Positions 28,380-36,216 of a stretch of DNA of 64,000 nucleotides are shown here, piece after piece. The translations under genes and the position numbers were made by a program. Each line of letters begins with the position of its first letter. Positions within the stretch are counted from its first letter, which is position 1. The DNA is from Thermoanaerobaculia bacterium (lineage in GTDB: Bacteria; Acidobacteriota; Thermoanaerobaculia; Multivoradales; J023). The DNA is taken from positions 1 through 64,000 of the forward strand of contig JAUIJL010000026.1 in assembly GCA_030431255.1 (NCBI GenBank), in the 5' to 3' direction. The notes beneath the pieces were generated by a model. That model did not search any database. It saw nothing but the letters and a program-made list of their open reading frames with translations, and was not told the origin of the DNA.

Positions 28380-29192
28380 TCAGCGGCTCGACGGGTCGGT
28401 TTCGGAACAGACGCAGACCTGATCGGCAATGGCTCGGCCGCAGCTCGGACACAGCTTGTAAGGTCCTTGCTTCAACCCGTGTCCCACCGAGACCCGCCCG
28501 TCGAAGACGAAACACTGCCCGCGCCACAGGCTCTCTTGCTCGGGAATCTCTTGCAAATAACGCAAGATCCCGCCCTTCAGGTGGAAGACTTGGTCGAATC
28601 CGCGGGACCTCAGATAAGCCGTGGATTTCTCACAGCGGATGCCACCGGTGCAAAACATGGCGACCTTCTCCGGCCGAGGCCCCGAGCTTTCGTCCAACAG
28701 CTCTTGGTCCGCCCACTCGGGCAGCTGCCCGAAGCTCTCGATCCGCGGATCCACAGCGCCCTCAAAGGTGCCAATCTCCACCTCGTAGTCATTGCGGGTA
28801 TCCACCACCCGGACGCTCGGATCGGAGATCAACGCATTCCAATCCCGTGGCTCGACGTAGGTCCCGGCCTGGCTGGGCGGGTCCACCTCCGCCACGCCCA
28901 TGGTCACGATCTCGGGTTTGACCCGGACCCTCAATCGCTTGAACGGCGGCTCGGCGGACCACGATTCCTTGACCTCCAGATCCGCCAGCCGCGGGTCCCG
29001 CCGCAGCTCCGAGAGCACATCGCGGAGCCCGGCCTCCGGGCCGGCGAGGGTGCCGTTGATGCCCTCTTCCGCCAACAACACGGTGCCGCGCAAACCGGCC
29101 TGCTCAGCAAGGACCCGCAGACGGTCCCGCACCGGCTCCGCGTCGGGAAGACGGACGAATTTATAGAAGGTCGCGATCCGCCAATCAGCCAT
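28380..29192 (-). CDS. trhO: tRNA uridine(34) 5-hydroxylase, rhodanese family
   Basis: 270 residues. The N-terminal half has the conserved FYKFVRLPD, GTVLLAEEGINGTLAG and FKRLRVRVKPEIVTMG blocks of TrhO/YceA. The rhodanese domain gives VVDTRNDYEVEIGTF and the catalytic loop CTGGIRCEKS with Cys181, and the C-terminus has the FVFDGRVSV and CPSC/CVC segment. TrhO makes 5-hydroxyuridine at the wobble position of tRNA using O2 and is cytoplasmic. Its ATG overlaps the stop of the TlpA-like gene upstream by 8 nt (ATGGCTGA), so the two are translationally coupled. Confidence 0.93.
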   Translation of the reverse strand: MADWRIATFYKFVRLPDAEPVRDRLRVLAEQAGLRGTVLLAEEGINGTLAGPEAGLRDVLSELRRDPRLADLEVKESWSAEPPFKRLRVRVKPEIVTMGVAEVDPPSQAGTYVEPRDWNALISDPSVRVVDTRNDYEVEIGTFEGAVDPRIESFGQLPEWADQELLDESSGPRPEKVAMFCTGGIRCEKSTAYLRSRGFDQVFHLKGGILRYLQEIPEQESLWRGQCFVFDGRVSVGHGLKQGPYKLCPSCGRAIADQVCVCSETDPSSR

Positions 29193-29844
29193 CGGCGCTC
29201 TCAGGCTCCTCGTCCGTGGATTCGATATCCAAGGCCTTCTGGACCGCTTCCTCGACCTCCCACATCTCCGGCTCGCCGTCCCAGCGGCGCAATATCTTGC
29301 CGTCGACATCGACCAGGAAAAGGGCCGGCACCACCTCGATCTTGAATTGGGGTTTGGCCGGCTTCGAGGAGAAATCGTGGTAGATGTCGTAGGTCACACC
29401 GGCTTTTTTGGCGAAATTCCGGGCCCGTACTCCACCGGAACGTCCCTCGTCGATGGCCAAGCCGACCACCGCGAAGTCCTCTCGATCACCGTATTCCCGG
29501 TGCAAACGCTCCAGCTCGGGCAGGGTAAATCGGCAGGGACGACACCAGGATGCCCAGAAATCGAGCAACACCACCTTGCCGTTCAACCGGCTGGAAGGCA
29601 CCGCCACCTGGTCTTCGTCGAGCATCTTGAAGGACGGAAGCTCCTGGGGAAATACCGCCGGCTCTTCGGCTTGGGACGTTTCGGCTTGGGACGTTTCGGC
29701 TAGGACCTCGGCCGGCTCTCCGGCATGGACCGCGACCGCCCCGAGGGTCGCAAGGATGAAGGCGCCGAGAACCGCCGGGCCGATTCCGAGGCCGAAGGCA
29801 CGGATCGCCGGGCGGGGATGGGAAAAGCGAGCAACGTCGAGCAT
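29185..29844 (-). CDS. TlpA-like periplasmic thioredoxin
   Basis: 219 residues with ATG at 29844. A signal anchor (residues 16-40, LGIGPAVLGAFILATLGAVAVHA) is followed by a linker with TSQAE repeats encoded by 15-bp units (29665-29709) and then a thioredoxin fold of the TlpA/ResA type: VVLLDFWASWCRPC with the redox pair Cys101-Cys104, and the cis-Pro loop VVPALFLVD. Members reduce disulfides in cytochrome maturation or other exported proteins; the partner is not shown here. The stop overlaps the start of trhO. Confidence 0.9.
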   Translation of the reverse strand: MLDVARFSHPRPAIRAFGLGIGPAVLGAFILATLGAVAVHAGEPAEVLAETSQAETSQAEEPAVFPQELPSFKMLDEDQVAVPSSRLNGKVVLLDFWASWCRPCRFTLPELERLHREYGDREDFAVVGLAIDEGRSGGVRARNFAKKAGVTYDIYHDFSSKPAKPQFKIEVVPALFLVDVDGKILRRWDGEPEMWEVEEAVQKALDIESTDEEPESADG

Positions 29845-30176
29845 GGAATGGGCTCCAAAAGGCTGAAAGGAAGGCGTAGGATGGTGAGCCGGACGGGCGG
29901 CCCTCGGCTCCGGAGAAACCCAGGCTTCGAAGAAACCCCGGCGGACCCAGCCGCATCTAAGGGACATTGCAGCCCACAGCGTTTCCTGGGTCCAGCACCG
30001 GGTTCAACCTTATGGCCCGCAGCCGGAGAAGGTCTAGACCGGTGGAAACGGGCTGGGTAAAGACATGGTAAATCGAGCTCGGCGAGCCGGGCCGGCACAC
30101 CGATGTCGGTGTCGATGTCGGTGAGTCGAATCCAAAACCCGCCGACCGGAGAATATTCCGTAAGAGAGGAGCTTTC
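29845..30176. other. Divergent intergenic region upstream of msrB
   Basis: 332 bp holding the promoters of the leftward TlpA-trhO pair and of msrB. A short GTCGGTGTCGATGTCGGTG run near 30103 and the AGAGAGGAG ribosome-binding site of msrB just before 30177 are visible. No gene or clear promoter boxes seen. Confidence 0.35.
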
Positions 30177-30575
30177 ATGGCCAAGATGCACAAGACCGAA
30201 GAAGAATGGCGCGCGGAGCTGACCCCGGAGCAATTCCGGGTCCTGCGCCAACACGGCACCGAGCGCGCCTTCACTGGTGAGCTCAACGACCACAAAGGCA
30301 AAGGGATCTATCTCTGCGCCGGTTGCGGCGAGGAGCTCTTCGCCTCCGACGATAAATTCGATTCCGGATCCGGTTGGCCGAGCTTTACCCGTCCTTCCGA
30401 AGCGCAGCAGGTGGAAACCCACACCGACACCTCCCACGGCATGATCCGAACCGAGGTGCACTGCAGCCGGTGCGACGGCCACCTGGGCCACGTTTTCCCC
30501 GATGGCCCGGCGCCGACCGGTCAGCGCTATTGCATCAACTCCGTCTCTCTAAAATTTAAGGACGGCGACTCGTAA
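30177..30575 (+). CDS. msrB: Peptide-methionine (R)-S-oxide reductase
   Basis: 132 residues, the full length of a single-domain MsrB. Zinc ligands CAGC (Cys47, Cys50) and CSRC (Cys96, Cys99), substrate motif [15 protein letters not shown] and the catalytic Cys119 in RYCINSVSL are all present; the first residues [19 protein letters not shown] are typical. It repairs the R epimer of methionine sulfoxide in proteins and, lacking a signal peptide, acts in the cytoplasm. It has a good ribosome-binding site (AGAGAGGAG). Its stop codon lies inside a 14-bp palindrome (30572-30585). The TlpA-like redox gene is divergent from it, a plausible oxidative-stress grouping. Confidence 0.95.
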   Translation: MAKMHKTEEEWRAELTPEQFRVLRQHGTERAFTGELNDHKGKGIYLCAGCGEELFASDDKFDSGSGWPSFTRPSEAQQVETHTDTSHGMIRTEVHCSRCDGHLGHVFPDGPAPTGQRYCINSVSLKFKDGDS

Positions 30576-30585
30576 ACCGGTTTAC
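30572..30585. promoter_or_regulatory. 14-bp perfect palindrome at the msrB stop
   Basis: GTAAACCGGTTTAC spans the stop codon of msrB. It shares the AACCGGTT core with the palindrome at 23354-23367. It could be an operator for the gene starting at 30750 or chance; no T tract follows, so it is not an intrinsic terminator. Confidence 0.25.
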
Positions 30586-30749
30586 CGCTCGGACTACCCG
30601 TCTGTGTTATTCTCTGCCTCCGAATCCACTCGTCTATTCTTCTTTTGGATTTCACCCACCGTTGTTTCCAGCGTGCTACCGAGCCCCCGCTTGCCGGTCT
30701 CGCGAGACGGAGCACCCCCGAATCACCCGAGCTCGAGGAGTTAGACCCA

Positions 30750-32333
30750 ATGACCTCACCCCGCCATCTTCTACTCATCGCCCTGATGCTGGTCCTGCTG
30801 CCGGCAGCTGCATTCGGACAATTCACCGACACGGTCGGTCAGACCGAAAGTGGCTCGTACTACAAATTTCGGGTACCCGATGGGTGGCAGCCTGCCAACG
30901 GTTTGGTGATCTGGAATCACGGCTTCAGCCTCTCCCCGATTTCCACCAGCCCCGACCTGGGTCCCTTGGTCGATCTCCAGGTCTCCGAGGGTTACGCGGT
31001 CGCCGCTTCCAGTTACTCCCAAATCGGCTGGGCGCTCTTCCAAACCCGCGACGATCTCGAGCAGATGGTGCGCGCCTTCGAGACCGCATACGGGGTTCCC
31101 GACCAGATTCTGGTCACCGGCGCCTCCTTGGGCGGCATCGTCACTGTCCAAGCCATTGAGTCGGCAAACCTCGGCAACGTGGTCGGAGCATTGCCGATCT
31201 GCGGGGCCGTGGCCGGCAGCCGTTCTTGGAACGGCGCGTTCGACCTACGCCTGCTCTACGACTATTACTGCAGCGAGGTGCCCGGCGCGGCGATCCCCGG
31301 AGGTTCCACCGGTTTAGCGTTCCCGCCGGACCCCAACTTCGACGAGCAGGCTTTAGGATTCGCCCTCGACCAATGCTTCGGCATCTTCTCGGGCGCCGAT
31401 CCGGACCAACAAAATCGCCTCGCGAGCATCCTCGAAATCAGCGGTCTTCCCAACGTGGAATTCCTGGTGACCGATATGGGATTCGCCACCTTCGGCATGG
31501 CCGACCTCTTCTTCGATCCGAATAAGCTGGCGGGCGTCCAAGCCCTGGGCAACGCCGATGTCGACTACGGCGACCCAGCGGTCAACGCCGGCATCACCCG
31601 CGTGACCGCCGACCCCACCGCCGCTGCGCTCTTGGCCGACAACTACACGCCCACGGGCAAAGTCGACGACGTCAAGATCGTTTCCATCCACACCGACAAA
31701 GACGGCTTGGTGCTGGTGGAGCAAGAGTCCGACTACGCAGCGAAAGTGCCCGCGGCCAATTTCACCGTCGGCATCATCGTCGAAGACGAGCCGTCCCATT
31801 GTGATTTCAGCGCAGCCGAGACCGTGGCGGCTTGGGAAAGCCTGCGCGGCTGGGTCGCGGGTGGGCCCCAACCCACTTCCGCCGGCCTACAAGCAACTTG
31901 CCAGGGCATCGAGCAACAGGGGGCGGCCCCAGGACCGTGCCGCATCGACCCGACCTACGTCATTCCGAATATCGACGATCGCATCCGGCCGCGGGAGACC
32001 TGCGAGCAAGGGGGCGGCACCCTCTGCCTGAATCAGAACCGATTCAAGGTCTCCGTGACCTGGGAAGACTTCGAAGGCGGCACCGGCGGTGGCACCATCC
32101 TGCCCCAAACCGACGATACCGGCGCCTTCTGGTTCTTCGACGACGCCAACTTGGAAATGATGGTCAAGGTGCTCGACGGTCGCCAGACCAACGGCAAATT
32201 CTGGGTCTTCTACGGCTCCCTGACCAACGTCGCCTTCGAGCTGACGGTCACCGACACCGTCACCGGCGAGGTCAAGGTCTACGAGAACCCGCTCAACAAC
32301 TTCGGTAGCGTCGGCGACACCGAGGCGTTCTGA
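30750..32333 (+). CDS. Secreted alpha/beta hydrolase with C-terminal beta domain
   Basis: 527 residues; ATG 30750 behind GAGGAG. Signal peptide 1-23 (LLLIALMLVLLPAAAFG). The hydrolase core has NGLVIWNHGFS (oxyanion loop), the nucleophile elbow VTGASLGG (GxSxG) and a late DEPSHCDFSAAE segment that could supply the catalytic His. From about residue 420 a separate domain begins: TCEQGGGTLCLNQNRFKVSV, TDDTGAFWFFDDANLEMMVK, VLDGRQTNGKFWVFYGSLTN, VGDTEAF. I know this C-terminal pattern as a frequent appendage of exported proteins in Acidobacteriota-like genomes; its role is unknown, perhaps surface retention. The substrate is unknown; peptidase or esterase are both possible. A strong terminator follows. 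Confidence 0.82.
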   Translation: MTSPRHLLLIALMLVLLPAAAFGQFTDTVGQTESGSYYKFRVPDGWQPANGLVIWNHGFSLSPISTSPDLGPLVDLQVSEGYAVAASSYSQIGWALFQTRDDLEQMVRAFETAYGVPDQILVTGASLGGIVTVQAIESANLGNVVGALPICGAVAGSRSWNGAFDLRLLYDYYCSEVPGAAIPGGSTGLAFPPDPNFDEQALGFALDQCFGIFSGADPDQQNRLASILEISGLPNVEFLVTDMGFATFGMADLFFDPNKLAGVQALGNADVDYGDPAVNAGITRVTADPTAAALLADNYTPTGKVDDVKIVSIHTDKDGLVLVEQESDYAAKVPAANFTVGIIVEDEPSHCDFSAAETVAAWESLRGWVAGGPQPTSAGLQATCQGIEQQGAAPGPCRIDPTYVIPNIDDRIRPRETCEQGGGTLCLNQNRFKVSVTWEDFEGGTGGGTILPQTDDTGAFWFFDDANLEMMVKVLDGRQTNGKFWVFYGSLTNVAFELTVTDTVTGEVKVYENPLNNFGSVGDTEAF

Positions 32334-32358
32334 GCCATGCTCTGAGCGACGTCAACGG

Positions 32359-32387
32359 GGCCCGATTCTTCGGAATCGGGCCTTTTT
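32359..32387 (+). terminator. Strong rho-independent terminator with TTCG loop
   Basis: Stem GGCCCGATTC (32359-32368) with GAATCGGGCC (32373-32382), perfect over 10 bp, closed by a TTCG tetraloop and followed by TTTTTCTTT. It ends the transcript of the secreted hydrolase, 26 bp after its stop. Confidence 0.93.
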
Positions 32388-32394
32388 CTTTGCC

Positions 32395-33159
32395 TCAGCT
32401 TCCCAAAATCCACAGCTCGCGGATTTGAGAATCGTGGGACGTTCCCGTCTTGAGGTGCACGGTGACGTACCAAAAGCACGGACCTTGGTCGGCGGAGCAC
32501 GGCTCCGTCGATTCCAGGGACGGAATCAATCGAGTGTCGCGGGTATCTTGCTTGAGCAGAATCTGCCCTAAGGGACCGAGCAGTTGCACGGTGTAATGAT
32601 CCGCTCCGTCCACCGGCTGCCAGGCCAGCTCTAGCCCCTTGGCGGAGAGCCTCGAGCCATGGGCTGGGTCTTCCAGGATGACGTCCAGGTCGACGAAAAA
32701 GCTGCCGTCGGCCTGTCGTAGGGTGGCCGTGCCGGTCGCGGCACCGGGTTCCGGCCCGACGACGCTCATTTCGGGTATCCGCCACCACAACCCCACACCG
32801 ATCAACGCCGCGACAAATCCGGCGGCCAAGGCGAGATATCGAGGACGTTCGAGCTGTGATCCCGCCTCGGCCCCCTCGAAAGGTAGATTCCTCACCTTCG
32901 CCATGACGTCTTCGGGAATCGACACGTCGGCTTTCGAAGACCTGCCGCCTTTCGGAGATACTTTCATTTCCGAAAACCCATTCTCCGGGGCCGTGTCCAT
33001 GTGCCGGACCAGACGCGTGCGGCACTCGGAGCATCGACTCAGATGCTCCTGGATCTGCGCGCGAGATCGGTCGCCGGGGGTCGAGCTGAGATACTTCTCG
33101 AGCTCTTCCCGGGACAAATGCTCGCCAGAACCAAGCGCGCCGCGCTCATCAATTCCCAA
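32395..33159 (-). CDS. Anti-sigma factor with zinc-finger and single membrane helix
   Basis: 254 residues. I chose the TTG at 33159: it has AGGAGG six bases upstream, inside the 3' end of the sigma gene, and gives an 11-nt overlap; no ATG lies nearby. The N-terminus has HLSREELEKYL and HLSRCSECRTRLVRH, the HxxxCxxC pattern of the anti-sigma zinc finger (zf-HC2). A transmembrane helix near residues 122-140 (YLALAAGFVAALIGVGLWW) is followed by an extracytoplasmic fibronectin-like region (LELAWQPVDGADHYTVQLLGP). It should hold the neighbouring sigma factor at the membrane until a signal arrives. Confidence 0.85.
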   Translation of the reverse strand: MGIDERGALGSGEHLSREELEKYLSSTPGDRSRAQIQEHLSRCSECRTRLVRHMDTAPENGFSEMKVSPKGGRSSKADVSIPEDVMAKVRNLPFEGAEAGSQLERPRYLALAAGFVAALIGVGLWWRIPEMSVVGPEPGAATGTATLRQADGSFFVDLDVILEDPAHGSRLSAKGLELAWQPVDGADHYTVQLLGPLGQILLKQDTRDTRLIPSLESTEPCSADQGPCFWYVTVHLKTGTSHDSQIRELWILGS

Positions 33160-34132
33160 GCCGCTCCTCCTTTCCGGGCGACGCCGACCCCTCGGCACCG
33201 ACCAGCTGCCGACGCAGCTGCTCGAAGCTGATCCGCTGGCTTCGCTTGACCGAGGACACGCTGAGATCGGTCAACGCCGCCACCTCGGACAGACTCAAGC
33301 ATTGCTCGTATCGCAGCTGAAGGATCAGCCGAGCCTGGGGCTCCAAGGCGTCCAAGGCCTTGTCCGCCAGATCTCGTCGCTCGTGAGCGAGCAGCCTTTC
33401 TTCGGCGTTGGGCCCGAGGCTCGGAGGCTCGAAAACCCAGCCGGTCTCCGGATCCTCCACCGCGATGGAGACCGCTTGCCGCTCGCGGCTGAGCCGGCTC
33501 ATCAGGCGCCATCGCTGACTGGAGCTCAGATGAGCGAAGACCTCCTCCAACAGCTGGAGCACGTTCAACAACCCGAGCTCCTCCTGGGTCTCCACCCGCA
33601 GCTGCTCACAAATTTCCGACGGATGTCGACCCTGCCAAAAGTGCAGCTCGAAGACCCTTTGATGACGCTCCGAAAGCTCGGTGACCGATTTGAACAGCCG
33701 ACGACGCCCGTCCACCGACCACGCCCAGCTGACCGCCAGATTTCGGACCACGGTCCGCAGCCAAGGCGCCAAGTCCCCCCGGCTGCCGGTCGAAGCAATG
33801 CCTCGAAGCCGGCGAAAATCCTTCTCACAAAGCTTTTCGCAAACGAAAACAAAACGATCCATGGCTTCATCGTGATCAAAGCCCATGTGCCGCAGAACCG
33901 ACAAGATGTAGTTGGAATGGCGATCGAGGAAGAGGTCCCAGGCTTGTCGGGAGTCCGTCTGGAAGAGCCCCAACAACTCGTCGTCGGAAAGCTCGCCAAT
34001 GAGCGATCCCTTGGGCTTCAGCCGTTTAGAGACCTTTTTCTTAGAGACCTTGTTCCTTCTGGAAAGCTTGAGCAGCACGAAGTCCCGGACCTCCTGTCCG
34101 GGACTATAACAGGCCATCGTGAGGTCGATCAC
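33149..34132 (-). CDS. ECF-like sigma factor with N-terminal extension
   Basis: 327 residues from a GTG at 34132; an in-frame ATG at 34117 is equally possible and neither has a clear ribosome-binding site. Region 2 spans about residues 65-150 (DSRQAWDLFLDRHSNYILSV, FVCEKLCEKDFRRLRGI, APWLRTVVRNLAVSWAWSVD), with a long middle segment, and region 4 lies near 255-310 (LEPQARLILQLRYEQCLSLS, EVAALTDLSVSSVKRSQRI). Size and spacing resemble the larger ECF-like sigmas found beside CHAT and TPR genes in Acidobacteriota. Its 3' end overlaps the anti-sigma start by 11 nt, so the pair is translationally coupled. Confidence 0.85.
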   Translation of the reverse strand: MIDLTMACYSPGQEVRDFVLLKLSRRNKVSKKKVSKRLKPKGSLIGELSDDELLGLFQTDSRQAWDLFLDRHSNYILSVLRHMGFDHDEAMDRFVFVCEKLCEKDFRRLRGIASTGSRGDLAPWLRTVVRNLAVSWAWSVDGRRRLFKSVTELSERHQRVFELHFWQGRHPSEICEQLRVETQEELGLLNVLQLLEEVFAHLSSSQRWRLMSRLSRERQAVSIAVEDPETGWVFEPPSLGPNAEERLLAHERRDLADKALDALEPQARLILQLRYEQCLSLSEVAALTDLSVSSVKRSQRISFEQLRRQLVGAEGSASPGKEERLGN

Positions 34133-34141
34133 GACCCGGGA

Positions 34142-35881
34142 TTATGGAGACGACAAGGACCAGCGAGTGACATTGCCGCTTTCGAAACCGTCTTCGAAGA
34201 TCAAGCCGCCTTGTGGCTCGGGAGAGAGGAATCCTCGCAAATCCATGGACAGTTCCACCGCCAACAGGTCATTGCCCTCCCCCGCTTCGAGAAGGCCACC
34301 GGTCAACACACCGCGCAACCCGGTGCCGTCCGGAAATTTCGTGAATTGGATGTTTTGGAATTGCAGCCGACGCCGATTCCCCAGGTCGTCGATACCGATC
34401 GCGCTGAGCTGAGCCGTGACTTCCGCGAAGGCCTTCAGACCGCCTCCCGAGAGATCCGTGATCTCGGTCAGACCCATGGCGTAAGGCGCTGTCCGCTCGA
34501 AACCGGTCGGTGCCCCAGTCATGGACAAGGAAACCACTTCCGTGTCGATGGGAGGCCCACCGGCGGAGGGCCCCACCGTGATGTCCACGAAGACGTCGAA
34601 AAACGACTCTGTTTGATAGTCACCCGCCCATTGGGATTGGATCCGTCCATGCTCATCCTCAAAGCGCTCGGAGAACGAGCTCGGCACTTCTCCCACCACA
34701 AGCCCGTTTTCCCTCAAAGCGATCTGCGCCACCTCGATATCGAGCTCGGGCTGGAACGTGTCGAAAGGGCTTCCGGTCAGGGTCAGCTTCGGTAGATTGG
34801 GATTGCCCGGCATGGGGATCTCACCCACCTCTCCACTCTCGTCACACTCCCGAGCGGGTGTCACCGAGGTGTCGGCGGCGGTGACGAAGGTCGAGCAGCC
34901 GAAACCGGGATCCTTGTCGGAGAAGTCGCCGGAGAGCAACAAATCATGACGGCCACAGCTGCCGTCCGCGCACATGCCCCACGGTCTCGAGACCACTTGA
35001 ATCACGGTGGCACTATTCGGCCCCAAGACGATCTCCAGGGATTGCTCCTGAATATCGACCTCGTGGGGATCGGTCAGCGGAATACAAAGGTCGCCTCCAC
35101 CTCCGAGCAGAAACGCCGGTGCCTCGGCCACGGCAAAGGGGAAATTGTCCCCCTGAACCGGGTCCGAAATCGATACCACGGCCGTGCCCTCGGGCGCCGG
35201 TCCGCTCATGCCGGGCATGCGCGACTCGCTGACGCTGTTGACCGTCAAATTGCCGGTGAAGCTCTCGTCGGGGTCGTGATTGGTGATCCGATAGGTCCGG
35301 GTGACGGGATCCCCAGGATGGATGCGCGCGATTTCCTCCCCGGCCAGACCGATCATCTCGAGCTCGATCCGCGGCTCCGCGGGATCGTCGGGGGCGGCTT
35401 CCACCAGGCAGGCCGAGCTCTCGGCGGTCTCCGTCAGCACCATGCCGTCGCCCAGGGTCAAGGTGGCGGTGGCCCGGAGCTCGCAGATCCGAGGCGGTCC
35501 GGCCGGCACCGTCACGGAAACGTCTAGAAGATTGAAACCCGTGGAGATGCTTTGCCCCAGAAGATCGCCCGAGCCGTCGGCACCGGTGGGCTGACAAATC
35601 GCGTCGACATGAATGTCCACGGAATAGGGGGGCAGCGGGCAAATGCCCGTGCCGGGCGGGAAGTCCAGCAGCTTGAAGACCAACACCAGCGGCACATTGA
35701 AGCTTCCCCCGCCGGGAAGCACCAGGGTCGGCGGACCGGCCATGGCTAGGGTCAAGGCTTTGGTGCAGAACGGCTCGGGCGGTGGGGCCACGCAGGCTTC
35801 AGTCGGGCCGGCAGTCCAGACGAGGGAGCCGAGCATCAGAAGACAGACGAGCGTAAGTCCACACCTTTTGCGATCGATCAT
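34142..35881 (-). CDS. Large secreted protein with C-terminal FEDGFESG motif
   Basis: 579 residues; ATG 35881 behind TAGGAGAG. Signal peptide 1-29 (GLTLVCLLMLGSLVWTAGPTEA). The mature protein is beta-rich and Cys-containing (CVAPPPEPFC, GTGICPLPPYSVDIHVDAIC, GMCADGSCGRHDLL, GFGCSTF), with ITNHDPDESFTGNLTVNSVS suggesting an Ig-like or CARDB-like fold. The last residues IFEDGFESGNVTRWSLSSP match the FEDGFESGxxxxWS tail seen at the ends of many exported proteins of this kind of bacterium, possibly a sorting or cell-surface signal. It lies 9 bp upstream of the sigma gene on the same strand, so it is probably the first gene of the sigma/anti-sigma operon. Confidence 0.8.
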   Translation of the reverse strand: MIDRKRCGLTLVCLLMLGSLVWTAGPTEACVAPPPEPFCTKALTLAMAGPPTLVLPGGGSFNVPLVLVFKLLDFPPGTGICPLPPYSVDIHVDAICQPTGADGSGDLLGQSISTGFNLLDVSVTVPAGPPRICELRATATLTLGDGMVLTETAESSACLVEAAPDDPAEPRIELEMIGLAGEEIARIHPGDPVTRTYRITNHDPDESFTGNLTVNSVSESRMPGMSGPAPEGTAVVSISDPVQGDNFPFAVAEAPAFLLGGGGDLCIPLTDPHEVDIQEQSLEIVLGPNSATVIQVVSRPWGMCADGSCGRHDLLLSGDFSDKDPGFGCSTFVTAADTSVTPARECDESGEVGEIPMPGNPNLPKLTLTGSPFDTFQPELDIEVAQIALRENGLVVGEVPSSFSERFEDEHGRIQSQWAGDYQTESFFDVFVDITVGPSAGGPPIDTEVVSLSMTGAPTGFERTAPYAMGLTEITDLSGGGLKAFAEVTAQLSAIGIDDLGNRRRLQFQNIQFTKFPDGTGLRGVLTGGLLEAGEGNDLLAVELSMDLRGFLSPEPQGGLIFEDGFESGNVTRWSLSSP

Positions 35882-35934
35882 CAGCGCTCTCCTACGGTGA
35901 TTTAGGTGGTTTTTGATCCAAGTTGTCCTAGTCC

Positions 35935-36135
35935 TGTCCAGAAGAAACCGGGATTTCGAGCCAATGTGAGGCTGGGTGGACCGAGGACGGAAGCGAAGCT
36001 TGTCTGAGCGGCACAGCCTATGAATCGGCTTAACTTCCAACACATCAGCAATTTATGACGGCCCCACAGCGGCGGCGCGAGCTCGTAGCGACGCCCGCAG
36101 GCCACCCAGCCGACCCACTGGGAGGTTCCTGGACA
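35935..36135. repeat. About 200-bp palindromic element, copy 1
   Basis: Ends are inverted (TGTCCAGAAG at 35935; TTCCTGGACA at 36126-36135) and inner parts are also partly self-complementary (GGCTGGGTGG). The sequence recurs in the same orientation at 39251-39449, sharing blocks such as TGTCTGAGCGG, GAATCGGC, ACATCAGCAA and CAGCGG. It lies between the divergent genes starting at 35881 and 36217 and so includes their promoter region. Confidence 0.7.
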
Positions 36136-36216
36136 GACCTATTTGGGCCTGCTCTAACCCAACAGACACCGTGAGGCGAATGGGTCACGTCGCATCGAGC
36201 TCGGTACCATAAAGTC

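Noticed and set aside
32639-34795. A 718-codon open frame antisense to the sigma/anti-sigma genes
   Set aside because: GC-rich coding DNA leaves long open antisense frames; the translation is rich in Arg, Pro and Gln without domains, and the opposite strand carries recognised, coupled genes.
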